A stretch of DNA of 64,000 nucleotides from an uncultured Bacteroides sp. (lineage in GTDB: Bacteria; Bacteroidota; Bacteroidia; Bacteroidales; Bacteroidaceae): NCBI GenBank assembly GCA_900544675.1, contig UQVZ01000009.1:1-64000 (forward strand). The letters are read 5' to 3'. Position 1 is the first letter of the stretch, and each line of letters opens with the position of its first letter. Below the pieces are notes generated by a model that saw only the letters and a program-made list of their open reading frames with translations, was not told where the DNA came from and ran no database searches. The translations under genes were made by a program, and so were the position numbers. This document shows, piece after piece, positions 27,701 through 36,017 of this stretch.

Positions 27701-27779
27701 TCACTTTCTTCACTTGCGCGTTTACCAGACCAATGCCTATCATCAGGCAGGTCATTAACAGCATCAATTTTCTTTTCAT
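24768..27779 (-). CDS. SusC-type TonB-dependent transporter, currently complete copy of the phase-variable locus
   Basis: 1003 residues. Signal peptide (LMLLMTCLMIGIGLVNA), carboxypeptidase-regulatory-like domain (residues 25-100), TonB box region ETLDEVVVTGYG, plug and beta-barrel ending in FIGGIQLTF. Codon 68 (SSAGTLVISFIGLQTQE) begins exactly at a 38-bp inverted repeat (27541-27578) that also starts the two silent SusC genes at 29873 and 36393, in the same frame. The first 67 codons and the promoter therefore act as a transferable head. This gene is on in the assembled orientation. The imported substrate is not known, and no degradative enzyme lies beside it. Confidence 0.95.
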   Translation of the reverse strand: MKRKLMLLMTCLMIGIGLVNAQVKKVTGTVTSEEDGLPVVGASVLVKGTTVGTVTDIDGNFTISNVPSSAGTLVISFIGLQTQEVKIQPVVKVVMLSDAETLDEVVVTGYGIQRKASFTGAATVVGEDVIAKKNDANFVKALEGAVPGVQMNNSTSMPGVWGSIYIRGRGSLNSGTQPLYVIDGMPIDSDTDDNSLNASYNNMVDPMSSLNPNDIESITVLKDAAATAIYGSRAANGVIVVTTKKGSEGKFNINLDIKQGFVSMANNNMDYANAEQTMKLFTDGLTAAQGGDWQDNYDYLADEYYGWDRKSSYDWVDAITRKGYYQDYNLSLQGRTGSTGYYASLGYLNTEGLVVASDFERFSGRLNVDSKHKWATVGINTSYSYSNQNGFSLSTSGSMSSPLVAAVSSQTPMDPFYDEEGNYANISLYNPLALTDETAGELNQTNLQVINLNPYLQIDFGKGIYAKTTLGVNLNEQTQYQYWSAQYNPQGMDYNGLGQLYNSKNTVITWNNILGWNYVFDEKHNVSVMVGQEMQKKSYHYDYFAKSDFPFSADGMRDLTTAGTDQGSEYYKAEARLASYFMDAHYSYADKYYVSGSYRRDGSSVFGANNRWGNFWSVGAKWRLSSEDFLKDNQTITNATLRASYGTVGNQDIDWYAARGFYSSGYNYNQVPGMVPTSIANPELTWEVSKKFDIGFDLSLAHRVHFTFDFYNSITSDALFQVPLSMTTGIAQTYQNIGSIRNRGVEFSVNATLMQRKDFHWNFFANLTWNKNKVIKLSTDEPLEYTYQIIEEGRPYTQFYMKEYAGVDRETGKPLWYLNETGDETTSDYNAASKRYVGDADPKVLGGFGTSLTWKDIDFNINFNYRLGGKVFDSGASFTGFGMSFRTPLEDVALNSWTPENPDAKYPQYIYNDPNNATQRSSRFLYSGNYLRISNITLGYTLPQKWSTKAFIQKLRAYISVDNLYTFTAGDFVGYNPETSANGVIAWQYPATCTFIGGIQLTF
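27541..27578 (-). repeat. Inversion site of the active SusC gene
   Basis: 38 bp, identical and inverted relative to 29873-29910 and with one mismatch to 36393-36430. The core AGTTC-GGCGG-GAACT is a 5-bp dyad around a 5-bp centre, extended here to CCAAGTTC and GAACTTTGG. Dyads of this kind are typical of tyrosine recombinase crossover sites. The similarity continues for roughly 30 bp into the gene. Confidence 0.85.
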
Positions 27780-28063
27780 AAAAATTCTCTCTTAATTTTA
27801 ACCTTAAATAAACACTTTTATCTAATTCAGTTTGACCGCAAAGGTAAGTATAAATCTAATAACTTGTATACTTTTGGAAATAAAATACAAAAGAAACGTC
27901 GCTTTTTAACACTTTAGATTTGAAAAATTGCATAAAAAGCAAACAAATATGCAAAGGTTTTCCGCTCTTTGTTACTTTAAAAACAGTCAAAATAGGGGCT
28001 GCAAGCCCCTGTAACGCCATTTAACTGATGTTTTGATAACTCTTGATAAAAAATTGCAAGCAA
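27780..28063. promoter_or_regulatory. Divergent regulatory region of SusC head and recombinase
   Basis: 284 bp without a gene. TACCTTTG on the minus strand (27846-27839) fits the Bacteroidetes -7 box and lies 60 bp before the SusC start; no clear -33 box is found. A hairpin AGGGGCT-GCA-AGCCCCT (27994-28010) precedes the recombinase start. This region moves with the cassette and would drive whichever SusC is joined to it. Confidence 0.5.
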
Positions 28064-29221
28064 ATGAAAAAAATTAGCTACAGATTGGTGTACAACCGGA
28101 AAAAACAGCTCAATGCCAGCGGAAAAGCATTGATTCAAGTGGAAGCTTATTTAACAAAACGGAAAATTTATTTCTCGACCCATATCTATGTGCGTCCTGA
28201 CGAATGGGATGCCAAAAATGAAAGAGTCATTGCCCATCCGCATGAGGAGGCGCTGAACCGTATGCTCGACGAGTTTTTGCTTAAGCTGCAACTCACCGAA
28301 CTGGAAGGTTGGAAAAAAGGGAAAGAAGTGTCTTTGGCCATGCTGAAAGAAGAACTTCCGGATGAGGAAAAAGGCAACTTTTTCGCTTTCGGTAGAAAAT
28401 GGGTAGAACGGTCTGCTAAGAAAGAGAGCACCAAAAACAATCTGAATACTACCTTGACACTCTTACGCGAATGTCATCCGTACCTGACCTTAGGCGGGAT
28501 TGACTATGCGTTCTTGGTGCAGTTCGAAAAGTTTCTTGAGAAAAAAGGATTGGGGACAAACACCATAGCCAAACACTTGTGCCACCTGCGTTCTTTCTAC
28601 AACGAGGCCATTAAGGAAGGGCTGGTGCAGGCGGCATCCTCTCCTTTTATTAAATATAGGATAAAGACTGTAGAGAGCCGCCATGTATTCCTGCTTCCCG
28701 AAGAACTGAAAAGGCTGGAAAATCTTTCCGGAGAAATATCCTGTGCTTCTCTTCATCATGCGCTGGATGCTTTTCTGTTCTGTTGTTATACTGGCTTACG
28801 TTATTCCGATTTTGTCCGATTGAGCGAGGAAAATATCATCTATCCCGACAAGTCGGATGCCTGGCTGGCATTCAAGTCGCAAAAGACCGGTACGGAAACC
28901 CAAGTCCCCCTCTATCTGTTGTTTCAAGGGAAAGCGTTGGAGATACTGAAACGTTATCCTGAAAAAGAACGCTTCTTCCGCCTCAAGCCGAATCCGGACA
29001 TCAATAAAGACCTTATCAGGCTGGGAAAACTGGCAGGCATCGACAAACATTTCTCTTTCCACTCTGCCCGGCATACCAATGCCACCTTATTGATATATAG
29101 CGGAGCCAAGCTGACCACGGTGCAAAAACTGTTGGGGCACCGCAGCATCAAGACTACACAAATCTATGGGGAAGTTTTCTCGCAAACGCTGGTGAACGAC
29201 CTGAAGAAGTGTAAGTATTGA
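28064..29221 (+). CDS. Tyrosine recombinase, probable SusC inversion enzyme
   Basis: 385 residues from the ATG at 28064; a TTG 21 bp upstream is less likely. Arm-type N-terminal domain (RLVYNRKKQLNASGKALI), SAM-like core-binding domain (about 95-195), then the catalytic domain. The full set of active residues is visible: Arg246 (TGLRYSDF), Lys274 (SQKTGTET), His333 and Arg336 (FHSARHTN), His359 (LLGHRSIKT) and nucleophile Tyr368 (TQIYGEV). The length and domain order match Bacteroidales chromosomal invertases and transposon integrases. No transposon, excisionase or conjugation genes are nearby, and it lies between inverted SusC sites, which points to a local invertase. Confidence 0.93.
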   Translation: MKKISYRLVYNRKKQLNASGKALIQVEAYLTKRKIYFSTHIYVRPDEWDAKNERVIAHPHEEALNRMLDEFLLKLQLTELEGWKKGKEVSLAMLKEELPDEEKGNFFAFGRKWVERSAKKESTKNNLNTTLTLLRECHPYLTLGGIDYAFLVQFEKFLEKKGLGTNTIAKHLCHLRSFYNEAIKEGLVQAASSPFIKYRIKTVESRHVFLLPEELKRLENLSGEISCASLHHALDAFLFCCYTGLRYSDFVRLSEENIIYPDKSDAWLAFKSQKTGTETQVPLYLLFQGKALEILKRYPEKERFFRLKPNPDINKDLIRLGKLAGIDKHFSFHSARHTNATLLIYSGAKLTTVQKLLGHRSIKTTQIYGEVFSQTLVNDLKKCKY

Positions 29222-29235
29222 GCATAACATATAGC

Positions 29236-29273
29236 TGCGTATGCCGACGGATATAGCTGCATCGGCATACGCA
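29236..29273 (+). terminator. Hairpin after the recombinase gene
   Basis: TGCGTATGCCGA and TCGGCATACGCA, perfect 12-bp arms with a 14-nt loop, 14 bp after the stop. There is no T-tract, so termination is likely but not certain. Confidence 0.5.
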
Positions 29274-29291
29274 TATAAGTGCGTTTCCTGT

Positions 29292-29352
29292 AAGATTAAT
29301 AATCTTCAAGCTGTAAGATTAATAATCTTCCACGTGTAAGATTATTAATCTT
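29292..29352. repeat. Three copies of a 15-bp palindrome
   Basis: AAGATTAATAATCTT at 29292-29306 and 29315-29329, and the inverted form AAGATTATTAATCTT at 29338-29352, each preceded by TGT. The regular spacing (23 bp) suggests binding sites for a protein, or stacked hairpins that block transcription from the recombinase into the silent SusC. Confidence 0.7.
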
Positions 29353-29531
29353 GCAAAAAAGGAGGTTATTTGGATGACGCGGATAAATTAGCTATACCTG
29401 TTTTCGCAAAGCCGGTGATAATACCTAAGCGATAAGAACAAAATAGGACGGTTGTTTTTAAGTGCTTGCCAGAACACAGGTAAATTTGCTTCGTCAGAGA
29501 GCAAAAACAAGACGAAAATGCTCTCTTATAA

Positions 29532-29678
29532 AGCAATTATTGCTATTTTGAGGTAGGCGGAAAGAACAAGAAACAAAAGCAAATACGTGACACCGACAAG
29601 GTCTATGTAGTAAAAGACGGAATAGAAACCGGATACATGAATGTCGTTCCTCTTTGGCAGTTCGGGTTGGAATATTGA
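29532..29678 (+). pseudogene. Remnant of a small coding sequence
   Basis: About 48 codons ending in a stop, without a start; a stop codon precedes it directly. The C-terminal part reads like real protein (KVYVVKDGIETGYMNVV, then PLWQFGLEY). I do not recognise the family. It could be left from a mobile element that brought the recombinase. Confidence 0.45.
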
Positions 29679-29872
29679 CTTATCAGAGGAAGATTCCGGA
29701 TAGAAAGTCTATCTTAATCTTCCTCTATAGCTATCCGAATGTCTGTTTAAAAAGTATCCGAGCAGTAGAAATCTTTCCTTATTACCTTATCTACAGATAT
29801 CTCCTGCACATTTTATACGGCAATAGCTATTTTAGTAACTCATTTATATACAATACTTTAGCCTCTTTATAT

Positions 29873-29910
29873 AGTTCGGCGGGAACTTTGGTGATTTCTT
29901 TCATCGGCTT
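29873..29910 (+). repeat. Inversion site of silent SusC 1
   Basis: 38 bp identical to the reverse complement of 27541-27578. The left neighbour is TAT instead of CCA, so the dyad is limited to AGTTC/GAACT on this side. Confidence 0.85.
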
Positions 29911-32848
29911 GGAGACACAAGAGGTTAAGATTCAGCCGGTTATGAAAGTGGTGTTGAAATCAGATGCTGAAACTCTGGATGAAGTGGTGGTTACAGCTAT
30001 GGGTATCAAACGTGACCGGAAAGCGTTGGGATATGCCGCACAAGACTTAAAGTCTGAAGAGCTGAACAAAAGCGGAACAACTTCGCTTGCAAGTGCCATA
30101 CAAGGGAAACTGACCGGTGTGGAAATCCGTCAGTCTTCAGGTGCCCCGGGAGCTTCTTCACAAATAATTATCCGTGGCGCACGTTCTTTTGATGGGAATA
30201 ACCAGCCTTTGTATGTGATTGACGGTATGCCGATTAATACATCGGCAGACTTTGATACGGGAAACTCCGTTACCGGAGCCAATTATGCTGACCGTAGTAT
30301 TGATATCAATCCGGAAGATATCGAGTCTATCAATGTACTGAAAGGACAAGCCGCTTCCGCATTGTATGGTATCCGCGCATCCAATGGTGTGATTGTTATT
30401 ACGACCAAACGCGGTTCTAAGAACAATATGAACAGACCTACCGTCACTATTTCTACAAACTTAAGCGCACAACGCGTTTCACGCAAATTCGAACGCCAAA
30501 CCGTTTATGCGCAAGGTGACGAAATCAGTGCGTATAACCCGTCTTCTTCAAATACGTGGGGACCGAAGATCAGCGATTTGGTAAATGACCCGACTTATGG
30601 AGGCAACATGGACAATGCGTACACCGCCCAATATGGCAAGCATGAAGGCATGTATTACAATCCTCAACGCGAAAAAGCCGGTTTGGATGGTTGGACAACT
30701 CCGCAAATTTATGACAATGTGGGTGACTTTTTAGGTACTGGCTTTACAGAGAATACCAATGTGAACATATCACAAAACGTAAATAATACCAGCTATTCTT
30801 TCGGTCTGAGCAATTCGCATCAGAACGGTATCATTCCTTCAACCGGTATGAATCGTTGGGGGGCACGCGGATTGGTGGACTGGAAAATTAATAGCCAATG
30901 GAATACCGGTTTCTCTGTAAATTATTCTTCTACCAAGATTACTTCCGCACCGGGAGCAAATGACGGTATCATGAATGTGGTATATTCGGCACCTGCGGAA
31001 TATGACTTAAAGGGCATTCCCAACCATGTACCGGGGGATGTAACCCAGCAAGTATTGTTTCGTTCCACTTCGTTTACGAATCCATACTGGTGGGCTGAAC
31101 ACAATGAATACTTACAGCACACCAACCGTGTATTCGGCAATGCGTATTTAGAGTTCCAACCTGACTTGAATTGGGGAGACAACATGACCTTGAAATTCCG
31201 TGAACAAGCTGGTTTGGATATTTGGACTTCCAATTATTCCGATGTAAGGGAAATGGGATCTACCAGTTCGCTCTTGGGAGGAGATATCGAGAATTATGGT
31301 TCACAACACAATGTGTTCAATAACCTGTTCACCATTAATTTCGATGGAAGATTCGGTAATGAAGAAGAATGGGGGTTGAACATCATCTTGGGTAATGAAT
31401 TCAATGACGAGAACATGCGTACATGGGACTATTACGCCACGAATTTTAATTTTCCCGGAATGCCGGTTATTGGCAATGCTACCAATCTTTCGGGAGCAAG
31501 TGAATATACTCGCAGAGAACGTACCGTAGGATTTTTCGGAAGCATTTCCGCATCGTGGAAAGACCAGTTGTATCTGACCGTTACCGGACGTAATGACTAT
31601 GTGTCTACCATGCCACGGGGAAGCCGCAGCTTCTTTTACCCCTCAGTCTCCTTGGGCTGGGAATTTACCAAATTGCCTTTCCTCGAAAAAAACAAGGTAA
31701 TCAATTACGGTAAGTTGCGCGCATCATTCGCACAAGTAGGACAAGCCGGAAACTATTATAACAATTACTATTATACCCCGTCTTACGGCGGAGGATTCTA
31801 TGGCTATACACCGGTTTCTTATCCGTTACCGAGCGGAGTGTCTTCGTACGTACCTTATTATGTAGTATACGATGAGAACTTGAAACCGCAAAACACGACA
31901 AATTATGAAGTCGGTATTGACCTGCATCTTTTCAACAGTCGCATCAAGATGGAGTACACCTACAGCTTACAGAACGTGAAAGACCAAATATTCTCTGTGC
32001 CGACGGATGGTTCAACCGGTTATCAATATATGATGACCAATGCCGGAAAAATGCGTACCAATGCACATGAGTTCTCTATCAACGCGGCTATCTTGCAACA
32101 TAAGGATTACGACTTGAACCTGGGCATTAACTTCACTAAGATTGTCAATGAGGTTGTTGAACTTGCCCCAGGAGTAGAATCCATCATGCTGGGTGGTTTT
32201 GTCGAACCACAAGTCCGGGCACAAGCTGGCTGCACATATCCGAATATCTATGGTACCGCATTCAAGCGTGACGAGGCAGGCAACTTATTATTGCTGAACG
32301 GACTGCCACAAGCTACAGGCGACAGCCAGAATTTAGGAAACTGTTCTCCTGACTTTACCACAGGTATTACATTGGGCGGTCGCTATAAACGTCTTTCTTT
32401 GAATACGACATGGAGCTGGCAACAAGGTGGAAAGATGTATCACGGCACCAATATGACATTGAACTATTTTGGCGCGACAAAGGAATCGCTTCCGTATCAC
32501 GAAGGAACAATGGTTGTAGACGGCATTGATGAAGCTACCGGAGAGAAGAATACGATTGAAGTAAGCAAACAAGATTACTATCAAGAATATTATAACATTA
32601 CGGAATCAGGCATTTATGATACTAGTTTTGTAAAATTACGCGATGTAACCCTGACATATCAATTGCCAAAGATAGGAATATTCGACATTTCCATATACGG
32701 ATTCGCACGTAATGTCTTGGTATGGGCAAAGCTTCCGAACTTTGACCCGGAATCTTCGCAAGGAAACAATAACATGAGCGGTTACTTTGAGCGTTTCTCT
32801 GTTCCTAACACTTCCAGCTTCGGCGGAGGACTTACCGTTAAGTTTTAA
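29873..32848 (+). CDS. Silent SusC gene 1 lacking start and signal peptide
   Basis: About 991 codons beginning exactly at the inversion repeat (SSAGTLVISFIGLETQE). TonB box region ETLDEVVVTAMG, plug (INVLKGQAASALYGIRA) and a full beta-barrel ending in FGGGLTVKF. There is no ATG in frame before the SusC part, no signal peptide and only the second half of the regulatory-like domain, so no functional transporter can be made in this orientation. The rest of the frame is intact, which argues against an ordinary pseudogene. Joined to the 67-codon head it would give a protein of about 1058 residues. Confidence 0.9.
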   Translation, partial: SSAGTLVISFIGLETQEVKIQPVMKVVLKSDAETLDEVVVTAMGIKRDRKALGYAAQDLKSEELNKSGTTSLASAIQGKLTGVEIRQSSGAPGASSQIIIRGARSFDGNNQPLYVIDGMPINTSADFDTGNSVTGANYADRSIDINPEDIESINVLKGQAASALYGIRASNGVIVITTKRGSKNNMNRPTVTISTNLSAQRVSRKFERQTVYAQGDEISAYNPSSSNTWGPKISDLVNDPTYGGNMDNAYTAQYGKHEGMYYNPQREKAGLDGWTTPQIYDNVGDFLGTGFTENTNVNISQNVNNTSYSFGLSNSHQNGIIPSTGMNRWGARGLVDWKINSQWNTGFSVNYSSTKITSAPGANDGIMNVVYSAPAEYDLKGIPNHVPGDVTQQVLFRSTSFTNPYWWAEHNEYLQHTNRVFGNAYLEFQPDLNWGDNMTLKFREQAGLDIWTSNYSDVREMGSTSSLLGGDIENYGSQHNVFNNLFTINFDGRFGNEEEWGLNIILGNEFNDENMRTWDYYATNFNFPGMPVIGNATNLSGASEYTRRERTVGFFGSISASWKDQLYLTVTGRNDYVSTMPRGSRSFFYPSVSLGWEFTKLPFLEKNKVINYGKLRASFAQVGQAGNYYNNYYYTPSYGGGFYGYTPVSYPLPSGVSSYVPYYVVYDENLKPQNTTNYEVGIDLHLFNSRIKMEYTYSLQNVKDQIFSVPTDGSTGYQYMMTNAGKMRTNAHEFSINAAILQHKDYDLNLGINFTKIVNEVVELAPGVESIMLGGFVEPQVRAQAGCTYPNIYGTAFKRDEAGNLLLLNGLPQATGDSQNLGNCSPDFTTGITLGGRYKRLSLNTTWSWQQGGKMYHGTNMTLNYFGATKESLPYHEGTMVVDGIDEATGEKNTIEVSKQDYYQEYYNITESGIYDTSFVKLRDVTLTYQLPKIGIFDISIYGFARNVLVWAKLPNFDPESSQGNNNMSGYFERFSVPNTSSFGGGLTVKF

Positions 32849-32870
32849 ACATTAAAAATAGAATTGAATT

Positions 32871-34328
32871 ATGAAATACCTTATACTATTCGTGTCTGCA
32901 GCCTTCATTGGCCTTACCGCCTGTACAGAAGATACGCTCGACACCATTAATAAAGATAACCAACATCCGAGTCCTGAAACGGTTGCGGCATCTCTTCAGT
33001 TGACAGATGCCATTATGGCAACAGGTTTCAGTACCGTATCCGGGGATTATGCATTCTACCTTTCTTCTCTTAATGAACAAGAAATAGGTGTAGGGAACAA
33101 CCAGATGATGAGAGCCGAGTTACGCAACGCGTCTGAATGGTCCGCCTCCACTACTTTCAACAATGTATGGAACGCCACTTATGGAAACCTGATGAACATC
33201 CGTCAGATGATCGACAAGATAACCGGTGAAGTGCCAGGGAACGAAGGACAATATGATTTGCTGGGTATGGCACAAGTATTGGAAGCCCTTAATTTCGGCG
33301 TATTGACTGACATGCACGGAGATATTCCTTATAGCGAAGCCGCGCAAGGACAGGCCATTCTTCAGCCCAAACTAGATGCGCAACAAGATGTATATGCCGG
33401 CATATTGCAAACATTGGAAGATGCTATCAGTAATTTAGAGCAAGGCAAAGACCTGTCATCGGCAGGAAGCCAAGACATTGCTTTTGATAATGACGTAAAC
33501 CAATGGCTGGCTACAGCGTATGCATTAAAAGCCAGATATTTACTTCATCAACTTGCAGTAACAGACAATCGCAATACCTTGCTGCAACAAGTAAAGGCTG
33601 CTGCCGAAGAAGCGGTTTCGTTAGGATTCAACGGTTTTACTATCTCTGAATTTAACGGAGTGACTTGTGACAATCCATGGAGTGCCTATTTATGGAGCCG
33701 ATATTATGTAGCTTCGTCAAATACAGTTGCTAACCTGATGCAGGCTACAGACGATCCGCGTTTCAGTCATTATACGTACGGAACAGGCATATCGTATCAA
33801 CCCGGTGATGAAGACGTGGCACGTATTGCCGATTACAGTCAGACTTATCCGGAATGGTATGATTTAGGGACGCAGCCTATACACCTGTTCAGTGTATCAG
33901 AACTGTACTTTATTTTGGCAGAAGTGCAGCTCCGTTTGGGTGAAGATGCCACTTCCGCATTCCAAACAGCCGTTGAGGCATCGGTAAGTGAAATATTGGG
34001 ATGGTTTGGAGAGGATGTAAGCGTTGCAAGCACTTTTGCACAATCTTTGGGCACGCCGACACTTCAAACTTTGTTTGAGCAAAAATACATAGCGCAATGT
34101 GTAGACGAGCAAATAGAGACCTATAACGACATGCGCCGTCTGAAAGCAATGGGAGAAAATTATATCACATTGACCAACTCCATGAATACACAAAGCGGCA
34201 TAAACCGTTACCCAGAGTGCCTGCCGTATGGCAACAGCAGTGTATTGGGAAATCCGAATATCAGTGACGCTTATGGTGACGGAACCTATATTTATACAAA
34301 CAAGACTTGGATTAACGGAGGGAACTGA
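32871..34328 (+). CDS. SusD-like lipoprotein of silent pair 1
   Basis: 485 residues with a lipoprotein signal ending in GLTACTED (Cys18). It has features of the SusD-like helical family (VSELYFILAEVQLRLGE, YIAQCVDEQIETYNDMRR) but is divergent from the other two SusD proteins of this locus, which suggests a different ligand. It starts 22 bp after silent SusC 1 and would be cotranscribed with it after inversion. Confidence 0.92.
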   Translation: MKYLILFVSAAFIGLTACTEDTLDTINKDNQHPSPETVAASLQLTDAIMATGFSTVSGDYAFYLSSLNEQEIGVGNNQMMRAELRNASEWSASTTFNNVWNATYGNLMNIRQMIDKITGEVPGNEGQYDLLGMAQVLEALNFGVLTDMHGDIPYSEAAQGQAILQPKLDAQQDVYAGILQTLEDAISNLEQGKDLSSAGSQDIAFDNDVNQWLATAYALKARYLLHQLAVTDNRNTLLQQVKAAAEEAVSLGFNGFTISEFNGVTCDNPWSAYLWSRYYVASSNTVANLMQATDDPRFSHYTYGTGISYQPGDEDVARIADYSQTYPEWYDLGTQPIHLFSVSELYFILAEVQLRLGEDATSAFQTAVEASVSEILGWFGEDVSVASTFAQSLGTPTLQTLFEQKYIAQCVDEQIETYNDMRRLKAMGENYITLTNSMNTQSGINRYPECLPYGNSSVLGNPNISDAYGDGTYIYTNKTWINGGN

Positions 34329-34353
34329 TAAAGTCCAATTGCACTGAACAGCA

Positions 34354-34395
34354 GAATGAGTTAGAGCCAAAACAAGACTTAGCTTTAACTCATTC
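34354..34395 (+). terminator. Hairpin after silent SusD 1
   Basis: GAATGAGTTA and TAACTCATTC with a 22-nt loop, 25 bp after the stop, followed 15-20 bp later by a TTTTTTT run. Confidence 0.5.
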
Positions 34396-34473
34396 CTATA
34401 AACTCAACTCTTTTTTTATAGAATTGTTTCATTTTCGGATTGTACGGAATCTATATGGCGAATTATTCCTTAA

Positions 34474-34646
34474 GAGCCTGTTTAAATTTTGCTCCGGTTT
34501 ATTTTGAGGATTATTTTCGAGTATGTTTTTCTGATTTTATAAGGAGGATAGCGGGCTATCTGACGCATAAAATCGGGAAAACAGACCGGAAACAAACTCA
34601 AAAGAGACCGGATAATATAAACTTATCGGAAAATTTAAACAGGCTC
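34474..34646. mobile_element. MITE, 173 bp, with 17-bp terminal inverted repeats
   Basis: Perfect inverted ends GAGCCTGTTTAAATTTT (34474-34490 and 34630-34646), flanked on both sides by TAA, a probable 3-bp target duplication. No transposase is encoded; the 69-codon frame inside it is not a credible gene. Length, ends and TNA-type target fit a non-autonomous derivative of an IS5-like element; the family is an inference. Confidence 0.8.
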
Positions 34647-34685
34647 TAAATATCAGAAAATTTTTAATAGCATATCGCTTCATAA

Positions 34686-36017
34686 TCAAAGAAACATTGT
34701 CATATATGCCGGAAGATATAATACATCTTCTTCCTTACGCATATCTTTTGTATAAATCAAATATTTATTTTTTATCCGTGCTGAAAATTTTCTGCAAAAA
34801 GCATCCAGCGAAGCATGTGCCTTATAACCGGAGGATTTCACTTCAATAGGACTTACCTTATCGGCTTCGGCGATCAGAAAATCCACTTCGTAATTGTGCT
34901 TTCCACTTTCTGTCGGAAACGTGTAGTAATACAGCTCATGCCCGGCCACTTTCAACATCTGTGCGATGACATTCTCGTAGACATATCCTAAATCAGCACT
35001 CAGCGTGTCGCTGAGAAGTTTATGATAAATTGTATTGTCGGTGAACTTCTTATCCCAAAATGCAAGAGTGACGAACAATCCTGTATCGCCCACAAACATC
35101 TTATATTTGTTGGGATTCTGATGCAAAGCCATCCCTGCACCCGGATCATTGGCATGATAAGCCATGTTGACTACCATTGATTCCTTGATTTCTGAAATGA
35201 CTTCCGCTAATTCGGAATTACGTGTGCCATCTGTCGCGCTCCATGCCAAATACCTGTTGGCATTGCTTGTCAGTTGTGCCGGAATCTGATGGAACATCTT
35301 GGAAGCGTTGCCGGTCGGGTCTATTTTATTGAAGTCGTCTTCGTATAGTGTTATGATGGAACGTTTTACACTATCTACCTTTTCCAAATTGTTGGTCTCA
35401 AGATAAGAGACCACGGCTTGCGGCATACCGCCAATAAGCATGTATAAACGGAAGTCACGCATCAGCTTACGGTTTGTGGCATCTCCTAAAGAAGTTCGAT
35501 TGTGGAAACAGCTTCGGAGTAATTTTATCGTTGCGGTATCTCCCAGTGCCCACTTGAACTCCTCATAATCCATCGGGTACATGTGGAGTTTGACTTCCTC
35601 GCTTGGGATTAAGATATCCTTGACATTTTTACGGATTGAAATCAGCGAACCTGTTTCTATGTAATCATATCTTCCGTCTTTTACAAGATATTTAATTGCC
35701 TGCCTCGCTTTTGGTGCGAGTTGGACTTCATCGAAAATTATGGCTGACTTACGTTCCTTCAGCTCTATACCGTATTCCAGTTGCAGCCGCATGAAAATAC
35801 GGTTAAGGTCGGATACATCATTGAATAAGTCTCGGATTTCGGAGGAACATGCAGCAAAATCCACAAGTATGTGGGTATCGTATTCGTTTGTCGCAAATTC
35901 TTCAGCAACGGTAGACTTCCCGACACGCCGTGCACCCTGTATCAATACGGCTGTTCTGCCTTCATCAGTCCGCTTCCATTGTAGAAGTTCATCGTAAATT
36001 TTTCTTTTGAATATCAT
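34686..36017 (-). CDS. AAA ATPase with DUF4143-type C-terminal domain
   Basis: 443 residues from the ATG at 36017 (MIFKRKIYDELLQWK); an ATG 33 bp upstream is possible. Walker A IQGARRVGKST near residue 30 and Walker B SAIIFDEVQLAPKA near residue 92 define an AAA_14-type ATPase. The C-terminal part (FLIAEADKVSPIEVKSSG near residue 390) has the D...ExK arrangement of the DUF4143 nuclease-like domain. These proteins are common and variable in Bacteroidales genomes and their function is unknown. It lies between silent SusD 1 and silent SusC 2 on the opposite strand and would be inverted with them by recombination at 36393. Confidence 0.88.
   Translation of the reverse strand: MIFKRKIYDELLQWKRTDEGRTAVLIQGARRVGKSTVAEEFATNEYDTHILVDFAACSSEIRDLFNDVSDLNRIFMRLQLEYGIELKERKSAIIFDEVQLAPKARQAIKYLVKDGRYDYIETGSLISIRKNVKDILIPSEEVKLHMYPMDYEEFKWALGDTATIKLLRSCFHNRTSLGDATNRKLMRDFRLYMLIGGMPQAVVSYLETNNLEKVDSVKRSIITLYEDDFNKIDPTGNASKMFHQIPAQLTSNANRYLAWSATDGTRNSELAEVISEIKESMVVNMAYHANDPGAGMALHQNPNKYKMFVGDTGLFVTLAFWDKKFTDNTIYHKLLSDTLSADLGYVYENVIAQMLKVAGHELYYYTFPTESGKHNYEVDFLIAEADKVSPIEVKSSGYKAHASLDAFCRKFSARIKNKYLIYTKDMRKEEDVLYLPAYMTMFL

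Larger units (their letters stand above)
29222..29872. other. Non-coding part of the invertible segment
   Basis: 650 bp between the recombinase and the silent SusC. It contains the hairpin and palindromes listed separately, a coding remnant (29532-29678) and an inverted repeat AGAGGAAGATT/AATCTTCCTCT (29685-29695 and 29716-29726). An open frame extends from 29654 into SusC, but it has no ATG before the SusC part and reads as random sequence. Confidence 0.7.
27541..29910. mobile_element. Invertible expression cassette with its own recombinase
   Basis: Segment between the 38-bp inverted repeats. It holds the SusC promoter region, start codon and first 67 codons (minus strand), the tyrosine recombinase (plus strand) and a non-coding part with palindromes. 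Flipping it would join the SusC head in frame to the silent SusC at 29873 and leave the gene at 24768-27540 headless. Using the site at 36393 instead would invert 8.9 kb and activate the third SusC. The inversion is inferred from the repeats and frames, not observed. Confidence 0.75.

Noticed and set aside
28064..29221. Integrase of a conjugative transposon or prophage
   Set aside because: No excision, mobilisation, phage or tRNA attachment site is nearby, and the flanking repeats are SusC inversion sites; an ancestral mobile origin remains possible.
29654..29872. Upstream extension of the silent SusC 1 open frame
   Set aside because: It has only a TTG start, no ATG, no signal peptide and reads as random sequence; the SusC homology begins at the inversion repeat.
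34440..34649. 69-codon open frame within the MITE
   Set aside because: It coincides with the inverted ends and spacer of the element and has no protein-like features.
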